The notes beneath the pieces were generated by a model. The model did no database searches and was not told the origin of the DNA. It saw only the letters and a program-made list of their open reading frames with translations. From Phreatobacter cathodiphilus (GTDB taxonomy: Bacteria; Pseudomonadota; Alphaproteobacteria; Rhizobiales; Phreatobacteraceae), in NCBI RefSeq assembly GCF_003008515.1, contig NZ_CP027668.1, positions 4,257,001 through 4,321,000 of the forward strand: DNA of 64,000 bases, given 5' to 3'. Below are positions 34,985-46,202 of this stretch, one piece after another; the stretch's first letter is position 1; each line of letters begins with the position of its first letter. A program made the position numbers and the translations under genes.

Positions 34985-35395
34985 GTGGCGAGACCCGAAC
35001 TCGGCGTGAAGCGCATCTGCCCCACGACCGGCAAGAAATTCTACGACCTGAACCGCGACCCCATCGTCTCGCCCTATACGGGTGAGGTGCTGCAGCGCGT
35101 GATGTTCGAGCCCGCCCGCCGCGGCGCCGCCGCTGCCGCCGCCAAGGTCGCCCCGCAGGCGGACGAGGAGGATGCGGAGCTCGAGGTGCAGGACGCCGAG
35201 CTGGTCAGCCTCGAAGAGGCGGACGAGGAGGAAGCGTCCCCGGCCAAGGCCGCCACCCTCGACGACGACGTGGACGTCGACGTGGAGGACACGGCGGACG
35301 ACGACGACACCTTCCTCGCCGAGGACGAGGATGAGGACGACGGCGACGTCTCCGACCTCATCGGCGACGCCGCCGACGACGAGGACGACCAGTAA
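34985..35395 (+). CDS. TIGR02300 family acidic protein
   Basis: The 136-residue protein begins ARPELGVKRICPTTGKKFYD then LNRDPIVSPYTGE, the conserved alphaproteobacterial TIGR02300 head with a zinc-ribbon-like C-P-x-T-G-K-K-F-Y pattern. The remainder is very acidic (runs of Asp and Glu from about residue 60 to the end) and probably disordered. The function is unknown. The start is GTG with AGGGAG upstream. Confidence 0.9.
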   Translation: MARPELGVKRICPTTGKKFYDLNRDPIVSPYTGEVLQRVMFEPARRGAAAAAAKVAPQADEEDAELEVQDAELVSLEEADEEEASPAKAATLDDDVDVDVEDTADDDDTFLAEDEDEDDGDVSDLIGDAADDEDDQ

Positions 35396-35581
35396 GGGGG
35401 TGCCGGGGCCGGCGGGCGCCAGTCGCCCGCGGGCCTCTTGCGCTCCGGCCGTTCCGGGCGTATGTGAAGGGCCGACTTCGGTCATTCATACACCCTCATC
35501 GATGGCTATCGTGAGAGTGGGTTCCTGCGGGGGCCCGCTCTTTTTGTTTCCGCCACCGACGAGACGCTTTCGGAGCTTCGA
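35396..35581 (+). other. Untranslated leader of the rimP-nusA-infB operon
   Basis: The 186 bases between the TIGR02300 stop and rimP hold a hairpin at 35412-35430 (GCGGGCG/CGCCCGC, no T tract) and then a terminator-like hairpin at 35515-35545. No tRNA, such as the metY found before rimP in enterobacteria, is present. The layout suggests either a simple end of the TIGR02300 transcript or an attenuated leader. Confidence 0.5.
35515..35545 (+). terminator. Terminator or attenuator before rimP
   Basis: GAGTGGG pairs with CCCGCTC (one G-T wobble) and is followed directly by TTTTT, 37 bases before the rimP start. It can end the TIGR02300 transcript or control read-through into rimP-nusA-infB. Confidence 0.65.
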
Positions 35582-36406
35582 GTGTCAGCGGAAGAGCCGC
35601 GCCACACGCCTGACCTGCCCGCCGGGGCCAGCGCCCCGGAGGCCGACCCGCGCCTGATCGTCGAGACCGGCGTCGCCGCCCGCGTCGCCGCCATCGTCGG
35701 GCCGGTGCTCGAGGGCCTCGGCTTCCGCCTGGTGCGTGTGCGCATCTCCGGTTCGCAGGGCGGCGGCTCGACGCTGCAGATCATGGGCGAGCGCCCCGAC
35801 GGCACCTTCACCATCGACGATTGCGAGGCGACCAGCCGGGCGCTGTCGCCGGTCCTCGACGTCGAGGACCCGATCGCTGCCGCCTACAACCTGGAGATTT
35901 CCTCGCCCGGCATCGACCGGCCGCTGGTCCGCGCCGGCGACTTCGTCCGCTGGGCCGGTTACGAGGTCCGGATCGAGATGGCGGTCGCCCAGGACGGCCG
36001 CAAGCGCTTCCGCGGCTTCATCCTCGGCGCCGAGGACGGCCGCGCGAAGATCCGCCGCACCGACGTCAAGGGTGACGAGCCGGCCGAGATTCTCCTGCCC
36101 ATCGAGGAAATCGGCGAGGCCCGCCTGGTGCTCACCGACGACCTCATCCGCGAGGCGCTGCGCCGCGCCAAGGCCGCCGGCCGCGCCATGGACGAGGACG
36201 ACGAGGACGAGGATTTCGACGGGGACGGCGAGGAGGCGGAGGACGCCACCGACGACACCGATCTCGTCATCGTTCGCCCCGGCACGCCGCGCCCGGTGCG
36301 GGGCGCCCCGGCGCCGAAGAAGAAGCCCTCGCCCGGCACGCCCTATTCGCGCGGTCCCAAGCCCAAGGGCCCGGGCCGCTACGCCAAACCCAAACCATCC
36401 CGCTAG
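35582..36406 (+). CDS. rimP: Ribosome maturation factor RimP with a long C-terminal tail
   Basis: The first 195 or so residues form the RimP fold needed for 30S maturation: [40 protein letters not shown] and [20 protein letters not shown]. The protein has 274 residues against the usual 150-200, because an acidic stretch ([19 protein letters not shown], about 200-218) is followed by a basic Pro/Lys/Gly tail ([20 protein letters not shown]). The GTG start has GGAG six bases upstream. It is the first gene of the nusA-infB operon. Confidence 0.93.
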   Translation: MSAEEPRHTPDLPAGASAPEADPRLIVETGVAARVAAIVGPVLEGLGFRLVRVRISGSQGGGSTLQIMGERPDGTFTIDDCEATSRALSPVLDVEDPIAAAYNLEISSPGIDRPLVRAGDFVRWAGYEVRIEMAVAQDGRKRFRGFILGAEDGRAKIRRTDVKGDEPAEILLPIEEIGEARLVLTDDLIREALRRAKAAGRAMDEDDEDEDFDGDGEEAEDATDDTDLVIVRPGTPRPVRGAPAPKKKPSPGTPYSRGPKPKGPGRYAKPKPSR

Positions 36407-36419
36407 AGGGGAACGACCC

Positions 36420-38015
36420 ATGGCCGTTTCGGCAAACCGACTGGAATTGCTGCAGATCGCGGATGCGGTGGCGCGCGAGAAGCAGATCGACCGCCAGATC
36501 GTCCTCGAAGCCATGGAGGACGCGATCCAGAAGGCGGCGCGCTCGCGCTACGGTCAGGAGACCGAGGTGCGCGCCGAGATCAATCCCAAGTCCGGCGAGA
36601 TCCGCCTCTCCCGCCTGCTGCAGGTGGTCGACGAGGTCGAGAACGTCGCCATCCAGATCGCCACCGAGGAGGCCCGCCGCAAGAACCCGGCCGCCCAGCC
36701 CGGCGACTGGATCGCCGAGACCCTGCCGCCCTTCGACTTCGGCCGCATCGCCGCCCAGTCGGCCAAGCAGGTCATCGTCCAGAAGGTCCGCGAGGCCGAG
36801 CGTGACCGCCAGTTCGACGAGTACAAGGACCGCGTCGGCGAGATCGTCTCGGGCCTCGTCAAGCGCGTCGAATACGGCAACGTCGTCGTCGACCTCGGCC
36901 GCGGCGAGGCGATCATCCGCCGCGACGAGCTGATCCCGCGCGAGATGTTCCGCAACGGCGACCGCGTCCGCGCCTATCTCTTCGACGTCCGCCGCGAGCA
37001 GCGCGGCCCGCAGATCTTCCTCTCGCGCACCCATCCCCAGTTCATGGCCAAGCTCTTCGGCCAGGAAGTGCCGGAGATCTATGACGGCATCGTCGAGATC
37101 AAGGCGGTCGCCCGCGATCCCGGCTCGCGTGCCAAGATCGCCGTCGTCTCCCGCGATTCCTCCATCGACCCGGTCGGCGCCTGCGTCGGCATGCGCGGCT
37201 CGCGCGTCCAGGCCGTGGTCGCCGAACTGCAGGGCGAGAAGGTCGACATCATCCCCTGGAACCCGGACATCGCCACCTTCGTGGTCAACGCGCTGGCCCC
37301 CGCCGAGGTCGCCAAGGTCGTGCTCGACGAGGACCGCGAGCGCATCGAGGTGGTCGTTCCCGATCCGCAGCTCTCGCTCGCCATCGGCCGCCGCGGCCAG
37401 AACGTGCGCCTCGCCTCCCAGCTCACCGGCTGGGACATCGACATCCTCACCGAGGCCGAGGAGAGCGAGCGCCGCCAGGCCGAGTTCGAGGCCCGCACCA
37501 AGCTGTTCATGGGCGCCCTCGACGTCGACGAGGTCGTCGGCCAGCTCCTCACCTCCGAGGGCTTCCGCTCGGTCGAGGAGATCGCCTATGTCGAACTCTC
37601 CGACCTCGCCTCCATCGAGGGCTTCGACGAGGAGACCGCGCAGGAGCTGCAGCGCCGCGCCCTCGACACCATCGCCCGCATCGAGGCCGAGCACGACGCC
37701 CGCCGCAAGGAGCTCGGCGTCGCCGACGACCTGCGCCAGGTCGACGGCCTGACCACCGCCATGATGGTCAAGCTCGGCGAGAACGACGTGAAGTCGCTGG
37801 AGGACTTCGCCGGCTGCGTGCCCGACGATCTGGTCGGCTGGACCGAGCGCAAGGACGGCCAGTCGGTGAAGAACGCCGGCTTCCTCGACGGCTTCGAACT
37901 GACCAAGGACGAAGCCGAGGCAATGATCATGCAGGCCCGCGTCAAGGCCGGCTGGATCGAGGCGCCCGAGGCCGCCGAAGAGGCCGAGGCCGAGACGGCC
38001 GAAGCCGAAGCCTGA
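36420..38015 (+). CDS. nusA: Transcription termination/antitermination factor
   Basis: The 531-residue RNA polymerase-binding factor has an N-terminal domain (about 1-130), an S1 RNA-binding domain (about 137-200, [20 protein letters not shown]), two KH domains (200-345, [21 protein letters not shown] and [20 protein letters not shown]) and C-terminal helical repeats (about 370-510). The end is an acidic Glu/Ala tail. The ATG has GAGGGGAA upstream and lies 13 bases after rimP. Confidence 0.97.
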   Translation: MAVSANRLELLQIADAVAREKQIDRQIVLEAMEDAIQKAARSRYGQETEVRAEINPKSGEIRLSRLLQVVDEVENVAIQIATEEARRKNPAAQPGDWIAETLPPFDFGRIAAQSAKQVIVQKVREAERDRQFDEYKDRVGEIVSGLVKRVEYGNVVVDLGRGEAIIRRDELIPREMFRNGDRVRAYLFDVRREQRGPQIFLSRTHPQFMAKLFGQEVPEIYDGIVEIKAVARDPGSRAKIAVVSRDSSIDPVGACVGMRGSRVQAVVAELQGEKVDIIPWNPDIATFVVNALAPAEVAKVVLDEDRERIEVVVPDPQLSLAIGRRGQNVRLASQLTGWDIDILTEAEESERRQAEFEARTKLFMGALDVDEVVGQLLTSEGFRSVEEIAYVELSDLASIEGFDEETAQELQRRALDTIARIEAEHDARRKELGVADDLRQVDGLTTAMMVKLGENDVKSLEDFAGCVPDDLVGWTERKDGQSVKNAGFLDGFELTKDEAEAMIMQARVKAGWIEAPEAAEEAEAETAEAEA

Positions 38016-38034
38016 GCCGGGGAGATGAGCAGGA

Positions 38035-38787
38035 GTGGACACCGCGGTGGAGAACGACGCGCCTGAGCCGGAACTGGACGGCGGGCCCCTGACGGGGCGC
38101 GCCGGCAGCGAGCGCACGTGCATCGTCAACCGCCGCGCCTCCTCGCCCGAAGGGCTCCTGCGTTTCGTCGTCGGTCCGGACGGCACCGTCGTGCCGGACC
38201 TCAAGGCGCGCCTGCCCGGCCGCGGCGCCTGGGTCACCGCCACCCGCGCCGCCCTGGCCGCGGCCGTGAAGCGCAAGCTCTTCGCCCGCGCTTTCCGCAG
38301 CGAGGTGACCGTTCCCGCCGACCTGCCCGATCTCGTCGATCGGCTGCTGGAGGCCCAGGCCCTCGCCTCGCTCTCCCTCGCCAACAAGGCGGGCGCGGTG
38401 GTGGCCGGCTTCTCCAAGGTCGAGGCGGCGCTCTCCGGCGACGAGGCCGCAGGCCTTATTCATGCCGCGGATGCCAGCGATGATGGCGTTCGCAAGCTCG
38501 GCCAGGTCCTGCGTCGCCTCTACGGTGACGAGCCAGACACGTTGCCGCGGGTGACGGCGTTCACCTCGCTGCAATTGGATTTGGCATTGGGGCGCATGAA
38601 TGTGATACATGCTGCGCTGCTCGCCGGCGGGCCGAGCGAAAATGCACTCGCGCGCTGCACGGCCCTCGAGACCTACCGCACCGGTGACGTGACCGGAGGT
38701 GGGTCTCCGGCTTCCGTCAACGAGCCGAAACACCGAATTTCCAGGACCCAGCCGCCTGGGGCAGGACCAGAACCGAATGACCGATGA
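38035..38787 (+). CDS. YlxR (DUF448) - L7Ae fusion RNA-binding protein
   Basis: The 250-residue protein joins an N-terminal DUF448/YlxR domain (about 20-95, [20 protein letters not shown] and [12 protein letters not shown]) to a C-terminal L7Ae-like RNA-binding domain (about 100-200, [20 protein letters not shown]). This fusion between nusA and infB is usual in alphaproteobacteria. The GTG start has GGGGAG upstream. Its last 11 bases overlap the infB start in another frame, so infB translation is probably coupled to it. Confidence 0.9.
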   Translation: MDTAVENDAPEPELDGGPLTGRAGSERTCIVNRRASSPEGLLRFVVGPDGTVVPDLKARLPGRGAWVTATRAALAAAVKRKLFARAFRSEVTVPADLPDLVDRLLEAQALASLSLANKAGAVVAGFSKVEAALSGDEAAGLIHAADASDDGVRKLGQVLRRLYGDEPDTLPRVTAFTSLQLDLALGRMNVIHAALLAGGPSENALARCTALETYRTGDVTGGGSPASVNEPKHRISRTQPPGAGPEPNDR

Positions 38788-41700
38788 GAAGACCTCCGGC
38801 GACAAGACCATCAGCCTGACGGGGAAGACCCTCAGCCTGAAGAAGCCCGCCGGTAACGAACAGAGCATGGTTCGCCAGAGCTTCAGCCACGGCCGCACCA
38901 AGACGGTGGTGGTGGAGAAGGTCTCGGCGAAGCCGCGCTCGTTCGCGCCGCCGCGTCCGGCTGCGCCCGCTCCGGCAGCCGCCCCCGCCGCCGAGAAGCC
39001 GCGCGCGCCCGCACCCGCCGCTGCCGCCCCGGCTGCGCCGAAGCCGCAGGCTCCCGGCATGGTCCTGCGCACCCTGTCCGACGAGGAGCGCGAGGCCCGC
39101 GACCGCGTGCTCGCGGAAGCCCGCGCCCGCGAGGCGGAAGAGCGCAAGATGTCGGCCGAGGAACAGGCCCGCCGCGCCGAGGACGAGGCGCGCCGCGCCG
39201 CCGAGCGCGCCGAGCAGGACCGCCGCCAGCGCGAGGAAGACGAGCGCCGCCGTGCCGAGGAAGAGGCGCGCCGCCGCGCCGAGTGGGAATCGCGCCGCCG
39301 CACCGGCGACGAGAACCGTCCGCGCAGCCTCGACGACATCGGCCGCGCCCCGCGCCCGGCCGCGCCGGCCGAAACCGCCCCGCCCGTGGAGGCCCGCAGC
39401 CCCGCGCCTCAGCGCCCGCAGGGCGACCGTCCCGGCTTCGGCGACCGCCCGCCGCGCGACGCCTATCCGCCCCGTCCGCAGGGCGACCGTCCCTATGGTG
39501 ACCGCCCGCCGCGTCCCCAGGGCGACCGTCCCGGCTTCGGCGACCGTCCGCCGCGCGACGCCTATCCGCCCCGTCCGCAGGGCGACCGTCCCTATGGCGA
39601 CCGTCCGCCGCGCCCGCAGGGCGACCGCCCCTTCGGCGATCGTCCGCCGCGTCCGCCCGGCGACCGTCCCTTCGGTGACCGTCCGCCGCGCGAGGGTGGC
39701 TATGCCCCGCGTCCGGCCGGCGATCGTCCTCCCTATGGCGACCGTCCGCAGGGCGACCGTCCCTTCGGCGATCGTCCGCCGCGCCTCGACGGCCGCCCGC
39801 CGCGGCTCGACGGCCCGCGCCCGCCGCGCCAGTTCGGTGCGCCGGCCGCCAGTGCCATTCCGACCCGCCCCGAGGGTGCCGGCCCGATGCGGTCGGGTCC
39901 CCCCTCCGCCGGACGCCCCCGCACCGCGGGAGACGACGATGACGGTCCGCGCGGCGTTCGTCGCGGGCCTGGCGGCAAGGCCGCGACGCCCGCGGCCCGC
40001 CCCGAGCGCCCGACGGCCGACGCCCCGAGCCGTGGCCGCCTGACGGTCACCAATGCGCTCGAGGATGCCTCCGACCGCATGCGCTCCGAAGCCTCGTTCC
40101 GCCGGCGCGTCCAGCGCATGACCGGGCGCCGGCCGACCGAGCAGAAGGAAAAGATCTTGCGTGAGGTGACGATCCCCGAGACCATCACCATCGCCGATCT
40201 CGCCAACCGCATGTCGGAGCGTGCCGTCGACATCATCCGCATGCTCATGAAGCAGGGCGCGATGCACAAGATCACCGACGTGATCGATGCCGACACCGCC
40301 CAGCTCATCGCCGAGGAACTCGGCCACACGGTCCGCCGCGTCGCCGAATCCGACGTCGAGGAAGGCCTGTTCGACAGCCCGGATCCGGAGGAGATGCTGG
40401 AGTCGCGTGCTCCCGTCGTCACCATCATGGGCCACGTCGACCACGGCAAGACCTCGCTGCTCGACGCCCTGCGCAAGACCAACGTCGTCTCCGGCGAAGC
40501 CGGCGGCATCACCCAGCACATCGGCGCCTATCAGGTGCAGACGCCGCTCGGCGGTCTCGTCACCTTCATCGACACGCCCGGCCACGCCGCCTTCACCGCC
40601 ATGCGCGCCCGCGGCGCCAAGGTGACGGACATCGTGGTGCTGGTCGTGGCGGCGAACGACTCGGTCATGCCGCAGACGGTCGAGGCCATCAATCACGCCA
40701 AGGCCGCCAAGGTCCCGCTGATCGTGGCGATCAACAAGATCGACCTGCCCGACGCCCGTCCCGAGAAGGTCAAGACAGACCTCCTCCAGTACGAGGTGCA
40801 GCTCGAAAGCCTCGGCGGCGACGTGCTCGAGGTCGAACTCTCGGCCAAGACCGGGCAGAACCTCGACAAGCTGCTGGAGCTCATCCAGCTCCAGGCCGAG
40901 GTGCTCGAGCTGAAGGCGAACCCCTTCCGCCTCGCCGAGGGCACGGTCATCGAGGCCAAGCTCGACCGCGGTCGCGGCCCCGTCGCCACCGTGCTGATCC
41001 AGCGCGGCACCATGCATCCCGGCGACATCATCGTCGCCGGCGCGGAATGGGGACGCGTGCGCGCCCTCATCAACGACAAGGGCGAGTCGACCGACGGTGC
41101 CGGTCCCTCCGTTCCGGTCGAGGTGCTCGGCTTCAACGGCACGCCGGAGGCGGGTGACCGCGTCGCGGTGGTCGAGAACGAGGCCCGCGCCCGCGAGATC
41201 ACCGACTACCGCTCCAACCTGAAGCGGGAGAAGGCGGCAGCGCGCCTCGGCGCCGGTCGTTCGTCCCTCGCCGACATGATGAGCCAGCTCAAGGCCGGCG
41301 CGGGCAAGAAGGAATTCCCGCTGATCATCAAGGGCGACGTGCAGGGTTCGGTGGAGGCCATCGTCGGCGCTCTCGCCAAGCTCGGCAACGACGAGGTGGC
41401 GGCCCGCGTCATCCTGTCGGGCGTCGGCGGCATCACCGAGAGCGACGTCGGCCTCGCGCAGACGGCCGGCTCGGTCATCATCGGCTTCAACACGCGCGCC
41501 CACAAGGAAGCGCGTGCCGCCGCCGAGCAGGCCGGGATCGAGATCCGCTACTACAACATCATCTACGACCTGGTGGACGACATCAAAGCCGCCATGTCCG
41601 GCCTGCTCGCGCCCGAACTGCGCGAGACCATGCTGGGCAATGCCGAGATCCTGGAGGTGTTCAACATCACCAAGGTCGGCAAGGTGGCCGGTTGCCGCGT

Positions 41701-41920
41701 CACCGACGGCCGTGTCGAGCGCGGCGCCAACGTCCGCCTCATCCGCGACAGCGTGGTGGTGCACGAGGGCAAGCTCTCGACGCTCAAGCGCTTCAAGGAC
41801 GAGGTCAAGGAGGTCCAGGTCGGCCAGGAATGCGGCATGGCCTTCGAGAGCTACCAGGACATGCGCGCCGGCGACGTCATCGAGTGCTACCGGGTCGAGG
41901 AGATCAAGCGCTCGCTGTGA
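38777..41920 (+). CDS. infB: Translation initiation factor IF-2 with a repeat-rich N-terminus
   Basis: The 1047-residue GTPase brings initiator tRNA to the 30S subunit. An IF2_assoc N-terminal motif (KTLSLKK) is followed by a charged coiled coil (about 100-185, many EEARRR-type repeats), a Gly-Asp-Arg-Pro repeat region (about 214-350), IF2_N, then the G domain with GHVDHGKT at residues 552-559, DTPGHAAF and NKIDLPDA, and domains II-IV to the end ([20 protein letters not shown]). The length exceeds E. coli IF2 (890) because of the repeats. The operon ends with a strong terminator. Confidence 0.97.
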   Translation: MTDEKTSGDKTISLTGKTLSLKKPAGNEQSMVRQSFSHGRTKTVVVEKVSAKPRSFAPPRPAAPAPAAAPAAEKPRAPAPAAAAPAAPKPQAPGMVLRTLSDEEREARDRVLAEARAREAEERKMSAEEQARRAEDEARRAAERAEQDRRQREEDERRRAEEEARRRAEWESRRRTGDENRPRSLDDIGRAPRPAAPAETAPPVEARSPAPQRPQGDRPGFGDRPPRDAYPPRPQGDRPYGDRPPRPQGDRPGFGDRPPRDAYPPRPQGDRPYGDRPPRPQGDRPFGDRPPRPPGDRPFGDRPPREGGYAPRPAGDRPPYGDRPQGDRPFGDRPPRLDGRPPRLDGPRPPRQFGAPAASAIPTRPEGAGPMRSGPPSAGRPRTAGDDDDGPRGVRRGPGGKAATPAARPERPTADAPSRGRLTVTNALEDASDRMRSEASFRRRVQRMTGRRPTEQKEKILREVTIPETITIADLANRMSERAVDIIRMLMKQGAMHKITDVIDADTAQLIAEELGHTVRRVAESDVEEGLFDSPDPEEMLESRAPVVTIMGHVDHGKTSLLDALRKTNVVSGEAGGITQHIGAYQVQTPLGGLVTFIDTPGHAAFTAMRARGAKVTDIVVLVVAANDSVMPQTVEAINHAKAAKVPLIVAINKIDLPDARPEKVKTDLLQYEVQLESLGGDVLEVELSAKTGQNLDKLLELIQLQAEVLELKANPFRLAEGTVIEAKLDRGRGPVATVLIQRGTMHPGDIIVAGAEWGRVRALINDKGESTDGAGPSVPVEVLGFNGTPEAGDRVAVVENEARAREITDYRSNLKREKAAARLGAGRSSLADMMSQLKAGAGKKEFPLIIKGDVQGSVEAIVGALAKLGNDEVAARVILSGVGGITESDVGLAQTAGSVIIGFNTRAHKEARAAAEQAGIEIRYYNIIYDLVDDIKAAMSGLLAPELRETMLGNAEILEVFNITKVGKVAGCRVTDGRVERGANVRLIRDSVVVHEGKLSTLKRFKDEVKEVQVGQECGMAFESYQDMRAGDVIECYRVEEIKRSL
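39419..39814 (+). repeat. Tandem 99-bp repeat in infB encoding Gly-Asp-Arg-Pro units
   Basis: Two nearly identical 99-base units lie in tandem (first from 39419, second from 39518), each coding 33 residues built from [20 protein letters not shown] and a second [13 protein letters not shown] half. From 39617 the pattern continues in degenerate form ([11 protein letters not shown] and variants). The repeat stays in frame and differs mainly at third positions. Confidence 0.88.
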
Positions 41921-41942
41921 TGCCCTCGCATCCCGTGATCGG

Positions 41943-41973
41943 AAAAGGCGGCCTGCGGGCCGCCTTTTCTTTT
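41943..41973 (+). terminator. Intrinsic terminator of the rimP-nusA-infB operon
   Basis: Stem AAAAGGCGGCC/GGCCGCCTTTT with a 4-base loop, followed by CTTTT, begins 22 bases after the infB stop. Confidence 0.88.
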
Positions 41974-42073
41974 GGCCGGCAGGGTCGAACCCGCCGGCGC
42001 CGCCGAAACGACACAGTGACGGGCGATCCACCAGACGGCCGCGTCTGGGGCGGCCGCACCATCCGGCAGGGGC

Positions 42074-42616
42074 ATGACCGCGCAGCCGACCCGTTTCGTC
42101 TATCGCCTGGAATTCGCCGACTACCTGGCGCTCGGCCGGGCGCGCGAGCGCCTCGGGCCTCTGCGCGGCTGGGGCCGCGTGCTGCGCTATCCCGTCTGGA
42201 TCGCCCTCTTCGTCGTCACGCTCTGGTGGATGGACGGGTTCGGGGCGCCGCTGGCGGTCTATCTGTCCTGGCCGGTGCTGAGATGGCTGCTCGCCATTCC
42301 CGTGCTGATCTTCCTGATCGATCTCGTCTTCCGGCAGGTCGTCTATCGCTGGGTCTTCTCGCGCCACGCCGTGGCCGGCAAGGAGGCCGTCGTGACGCTG
42401 GACGAGGCGGGCATCGCCTGGACCCTCGGCCCGCTCACCGGCTCCGCGCCCTGGAGCAGCATCGTGGCGAGCGTCGCCACGCCGGAGCACGTCTTCCTCT
42501 TCCTCAGCCGCATCGAGGCCATCACGCTGCCGCGGCGGGGGTTGCAGGAGGGCGACTTCGCCGCCCTCCCGGATGTCGTCGCGGCGCGGACGGGCGTCAG
42601 ACGACCTTCAGGCTGA
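42074..42616 (+). CDS. YcxB-like protein with two membrane segments
   Basis: The 180-residue protein has a short N-terminal segment FVYRLEFADYLAL typical of YcxB-like proteins, two membrane helices (about residues 37-56 and 65-85) and a cytoplasmic C-terminal PH-like part (VTLDEAGIAWTLGPLTGSAPWSSI, then VFLFLSRIEAITLPRRG). The function is unknown. Its last 20 bases overlap the end of the convergent FAH-family gene. Confidence 0.78.
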   Translation: MTAQPTRFVYRLEFADYLALGRARERLGPLRGWGRVLRYPVWIALFVVTLWWMDGFGAPLAVYLSWPVLRWLLAIPVLIFLIDLVFRQVVYRWVFSRHAVAGKEAVVTLDEAGIAWTLGPLTGSAPWSSIVASVATPEHVFLFLSRIEAITLPRRGLQEGDFAALPDVVAARTGVRRPSG

Positions 42617-43295
42617 TCTCGCCGAGGCCGTCCACCGCCGCCACCATGGTCTGGCCGCGGGTCACCGCGCCGACGCCGTCCGGCGTGCCGGTGAAGATGA
42701 CGTCGCCCGGGCAGACCTCGAAATAGGTCGACAGGAAGGAGATCTGCTCGGCCACCGACCAGATCATGTCGGCGAGGTCGGCCTTCTGCTTCACCACGCC
42801 GTCTACCGTCAGCGAGATCGGGCCCTTCAGCTTCTGGCCGACCTGGGAGACCGGATAGAGCGGGCCGACCGGGCCGGAGAGGTCGGAGGACTTGCCGAGC
42901 TCCCACGGCCGCTTCAGCGCCTTGGCCTCGTCCTGCAGATCGCGGCGGGTCATGTCGAGGCCGACGGCATAGCCGAAGACGCAGTCGAGCGCCTTGTCGA
43001 CCGGGATGTCCTTGCCGCCCTTGGACAGCGCCACGACCATCTCCAGCTCGAAATGGTAGTTGGAGGTCTTCGGCGGATAGGGGTGATCCACGGTCTTGCC
43101 GTGCGGCACCGGCTGCAGCGCGTCCGCCGCCTTGTTGAAGAAGAACGGCGGCTCGCGGGTCGGGTCGCCGCCCATCTCGCGGGCGTGGGCGGCATAGTTG
43201 CGGCCGACGCAATAGACGCGGCGCACCGGGAACAGCTTGTCGGTGCCGACCACGGGGAGGGCGGGGAGGGCGGGGGGTTCGAAGACGTAGGACAA
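42597..43295 (-). CDS. Fumarylacetoacetate hydrolase family protein
   Basis: The 232-residue enzyme has the FAH catalytic fold with metal-binding carboxylates in YHFELEMVVALSKGG and in YAVGLDMTRRDLQ. VYCVGRNYAAHAREMG and GDVIFTGTPDGVGAV are family signatures. Members hydrolyse or decarboxylate 2-oxo-acid type substrates (acylpyruvates, oxaloacetate); the short single-domain size favours an acylpyruvase or oxaloacetate decarboxylase-like role. The start is TTG with GGAG seven bases upstream. Confidence 0.88.
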   Translation of the reverse strand: MSYVFEPPALPALPVVGTDKLFPVRRVYCVGRNYAAHAREMGGDPTREPPFFFNKAADALQPVPHGKTVDHPYPPKTSNYHFELEMVVALSKGGKDIPVDKALDCVFGYAVGLDMTRRDLQDEAKALKRPWELGKSSDLSGPVGPLYPVSQVGQKLKGPISLTVDGVVKQKADLADMIWSVAEQISFLSTYFEVCPGDVIFTGTPDGVGAVTRGQTMVAAVDGLGEISLKVV

Positions 43296-43390
43296 ATTGG
43301 CGCTCCAGCACGGTCGCGTCGGATCACGGTGGTCTCGACGCCGCGCGCAAGCTAAACTCGCAGGGCGATTTGTCCATGGCTTGAAGGCTG

Positions 43391-44002
43391 ATGACGCATA
43401 CCGAAAAACGCGAACTCGCGCCGCTCGCCAAGCTCGCCCTGGAGATGGGGCCCCTGGTGCTCTTCTTCCTGGTGAACTCCTACGGCGACCGCTGGTTCGG
43501 CGTCGCCCCGGACCGCCGCCTGTTCCTCGCCACCGGCATCTTCGTCGTCGCGGTCCTCGCCTCGCTCGCCGTCACCTGGACGCTGATCCGCAAGCTTCCC
43601 GTCATGCCGCTGGTCTCGGCCGTCGTCGTCACCGTCTTCGGCGGGCTGACGCTGATCCTCCACGACGACCTGTTCATCAAGCTGAAGCCCACCATCGTCA
43701 ACACGCTGTTCGGCGCCGTGCTCGTCTGGGCCGGGCTCACCGGGCGCAACGTGCTCAAGCTGGTGCTCGACTCGGTCTTCACCCTCACCGACGAGGGCTG
43801 GCGCCTGCTCACCTGGCGCTGGGCCTTCTTCTTCTTCGTCCTGGCGGCGCTCAACGAAATCGTCTGGCGCACCCAGACCACCGATTTCTGGGTCGCCTTC
43901 AAGGTCTGGGGCATCATGCCGCTGACCATGGTCTTCGCCATGGCGCAGATGCCGCTGATCATGCGCCACGACGCCAGTGCCGAGGCCGGCAAGGCGCCCT
44001 GA
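43391..44002 (+). CDS. YciB/IspZ family inner membrane protein (septation protein A)
   Basis: The 203-residue polytopic membrane protein has about five or six helices. Family signatures are LALEMGPLVLFFLVNSYGDR near the start, KPTIVNTLFGAVLVWAGL in the middle and NEIVWRTQTTDFWVAFKVWG near the end. YciB proteins help keep the cell envelope and interact with elongation and division proteins. It is divergent from the FAH-family gene and followed by the PAP2 phosphatase. Confidence 0.92.
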   Translation: MTHTEKRELAPLAKLALEMGPLVLFFLVNSYGDRWFGVAPDRRLFLATGIFVVAVLASLAVTWTLIRKLPVMPLVSAVVVTVFGGLTLILHDDLFIKLKPTIVNTLFGAVLVWAGLTGRNVLKLVLDSVFTLTDEGWRLLTWRWAFFFFVLAALNEIVWRTQTTDFWVAFKVWGIMPLTMVFAMAQMPLIMRHDASAEAGKAP

Positions 44003-44075
44003 CCACGCCATGCGCTTTGCTCCGGGGGCGGCGCCCCGCTAGAAGCGTTGCACGCATCGCAATCCGGAAAGTCCC

Positions 44076-44822
44076 GTGGTCCGCACGCTGTTCATCGCCG
44101 TCCTCTTCGTCCTCGTGGTGGCCATCGCCACGATCGCGATCTTCCCGCAGGACGACCTCACGGTGGCGCGCTGGTTCTGGACGCCGGCCGACGGCTTCTG
44201 GCTCGGTCAGAACGGCGCCGCCGCCTTCCTGCGCCGGGTCAGCATGTGGCCGACCATCGCCATCGGCATCGCCGCGCTCGTCTCGCTGATCCAGCACATC
44301 GTCCTGCCGGCCTCGCGGCAGTTCATGTCGGCGCGCGCCGCCGCCTTCCTGTTCCTGACGGTGACGGCAGCGCCCGTCCTGCTGGTCAACGGCGTCCTCA
44401 AGGAGGTCTGGGACCGCTCGCGCCCCGTCCACGTCACCGAGCTCGGCGGCCCCTGGCGCTTCACGCCCTGGTGGCAGCCCGGCGACGGCACCCAGTGCCG
44501 CACCAACTGCTCCTTCGTCTCGGGCGAGTCCTCCGGCGCGGCGTGGCTCGCCGCTCCCGCCCTCCTCGCCCCGCCGCCGGCCCGGCTGCCGCTGCTGGCG
44601 GCGGCGGGCGCCTATACCGTCGTCGTCTCGGCCCTGCGCATGGGCTTCGGCGGCCACTTCCTCTCCGACACGCTGATCGCGACGCTCCTCACCCTCCTCA
44701 TCGTCGCCTTCGGCTACCGGTGGTTCTACCGACGGCCGGAGGCGCCGACCGAGGAGGCCTTCGCCGCCCGCCTCGCAGCCCTCGGCGCGCCGGTGCGCCG
44801 CCTCTTCGGCGCGCGCGCCTGA
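44076..44822 (+). CDS. PAP2-family membrane phosphatase (LpxE/LpxF-like)
   Basis: The 248-residue protein has several membrane helices and the three phosphatase motifs K-x6-RP (KEVWDRSRP), the central serine motif SFVSGESSGAAW, and SALRMGFGGHFLSD. In the central motif the usual S-G-H is S-G-E, as I recall for some alphaproteobacterial lipid A phosphatases. The active site would face the periplasm. A lipid phosphate substrate is likely but not proved. The GTG start has GGAAA upstream. Confidence 0.85.
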   Translation: MVRTLFIAVLFVLVVAIATIAIFPQDDLTVARWFWTPADGFWLGQNGAAAFLRRVSMWPTIAIGIAALVSLIQHIVLPASRQFMSARAAAFLFLTVTAAPVLLVNGVLKEVWDRSRPVHVTELGGPWRFTPWWQPGDGTQCRTNCSFVSGESSGAAWLAAPALLAPPPARLPLLAAAGAYTVVVSALRMGFGGHFLSDTLIATLLTLLIVAFGYRWFYRRPEAPTEEAFAARLAALGAPVRRLFGARA

Positions 44823-44899
44823 TACCGGTGCGGCTTGCCTCTTCGCCGCGGCTTCTTTAAGCCGACGCAACCCCCTCCGACTGCCCTGGAAACCCACTC

Positions 44900-46135
<1,236 letters not shown>

Positions 46136-46160
46136 GGGCTCCAGCCCGCGACAATGAACG

Positions 46161-46185
46161 AAGGCCGGGGCGACCCGGCCTTTTT
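46161..46185 (+). terminator. Intrinsic terminator of argG
   Basis: Stem AAGGCCGGG/CCCGGCCTT with a GCGA loop, followed by TTTTT overlapping the stem end, 25 bases after the argG stop. Confidence 0.88.
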
Positions 46186-46202
46186 CATGCGCGGAACCTC
46201 GA

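Noticed and set aside
35396-35581. Initiator tRNA or other RNA gene before rimP, as in enterobacteria
   Set aside because: No cloverleaf can be folded; only simple hairpins are present.
39419-39814. CRISPR-like direct repeats
   Set aside because: The repeats are contiguous, in frame and translated in IF-2, with no unique spacers and no cas genes nearby.
38717-42490. Very long open frame (over 1200 codons) on the strand opposite infB
   Set aside because: It is antisense to an unmistakable IF-2 gene and arises from high GC and codon bias; its product is a low-complexity mix of Ala, Arg, Gly, Asp with no domain. Similar long antisense frames opposite glgP, treY, the MerA-like gene and the amidase were rejected for the same reason.
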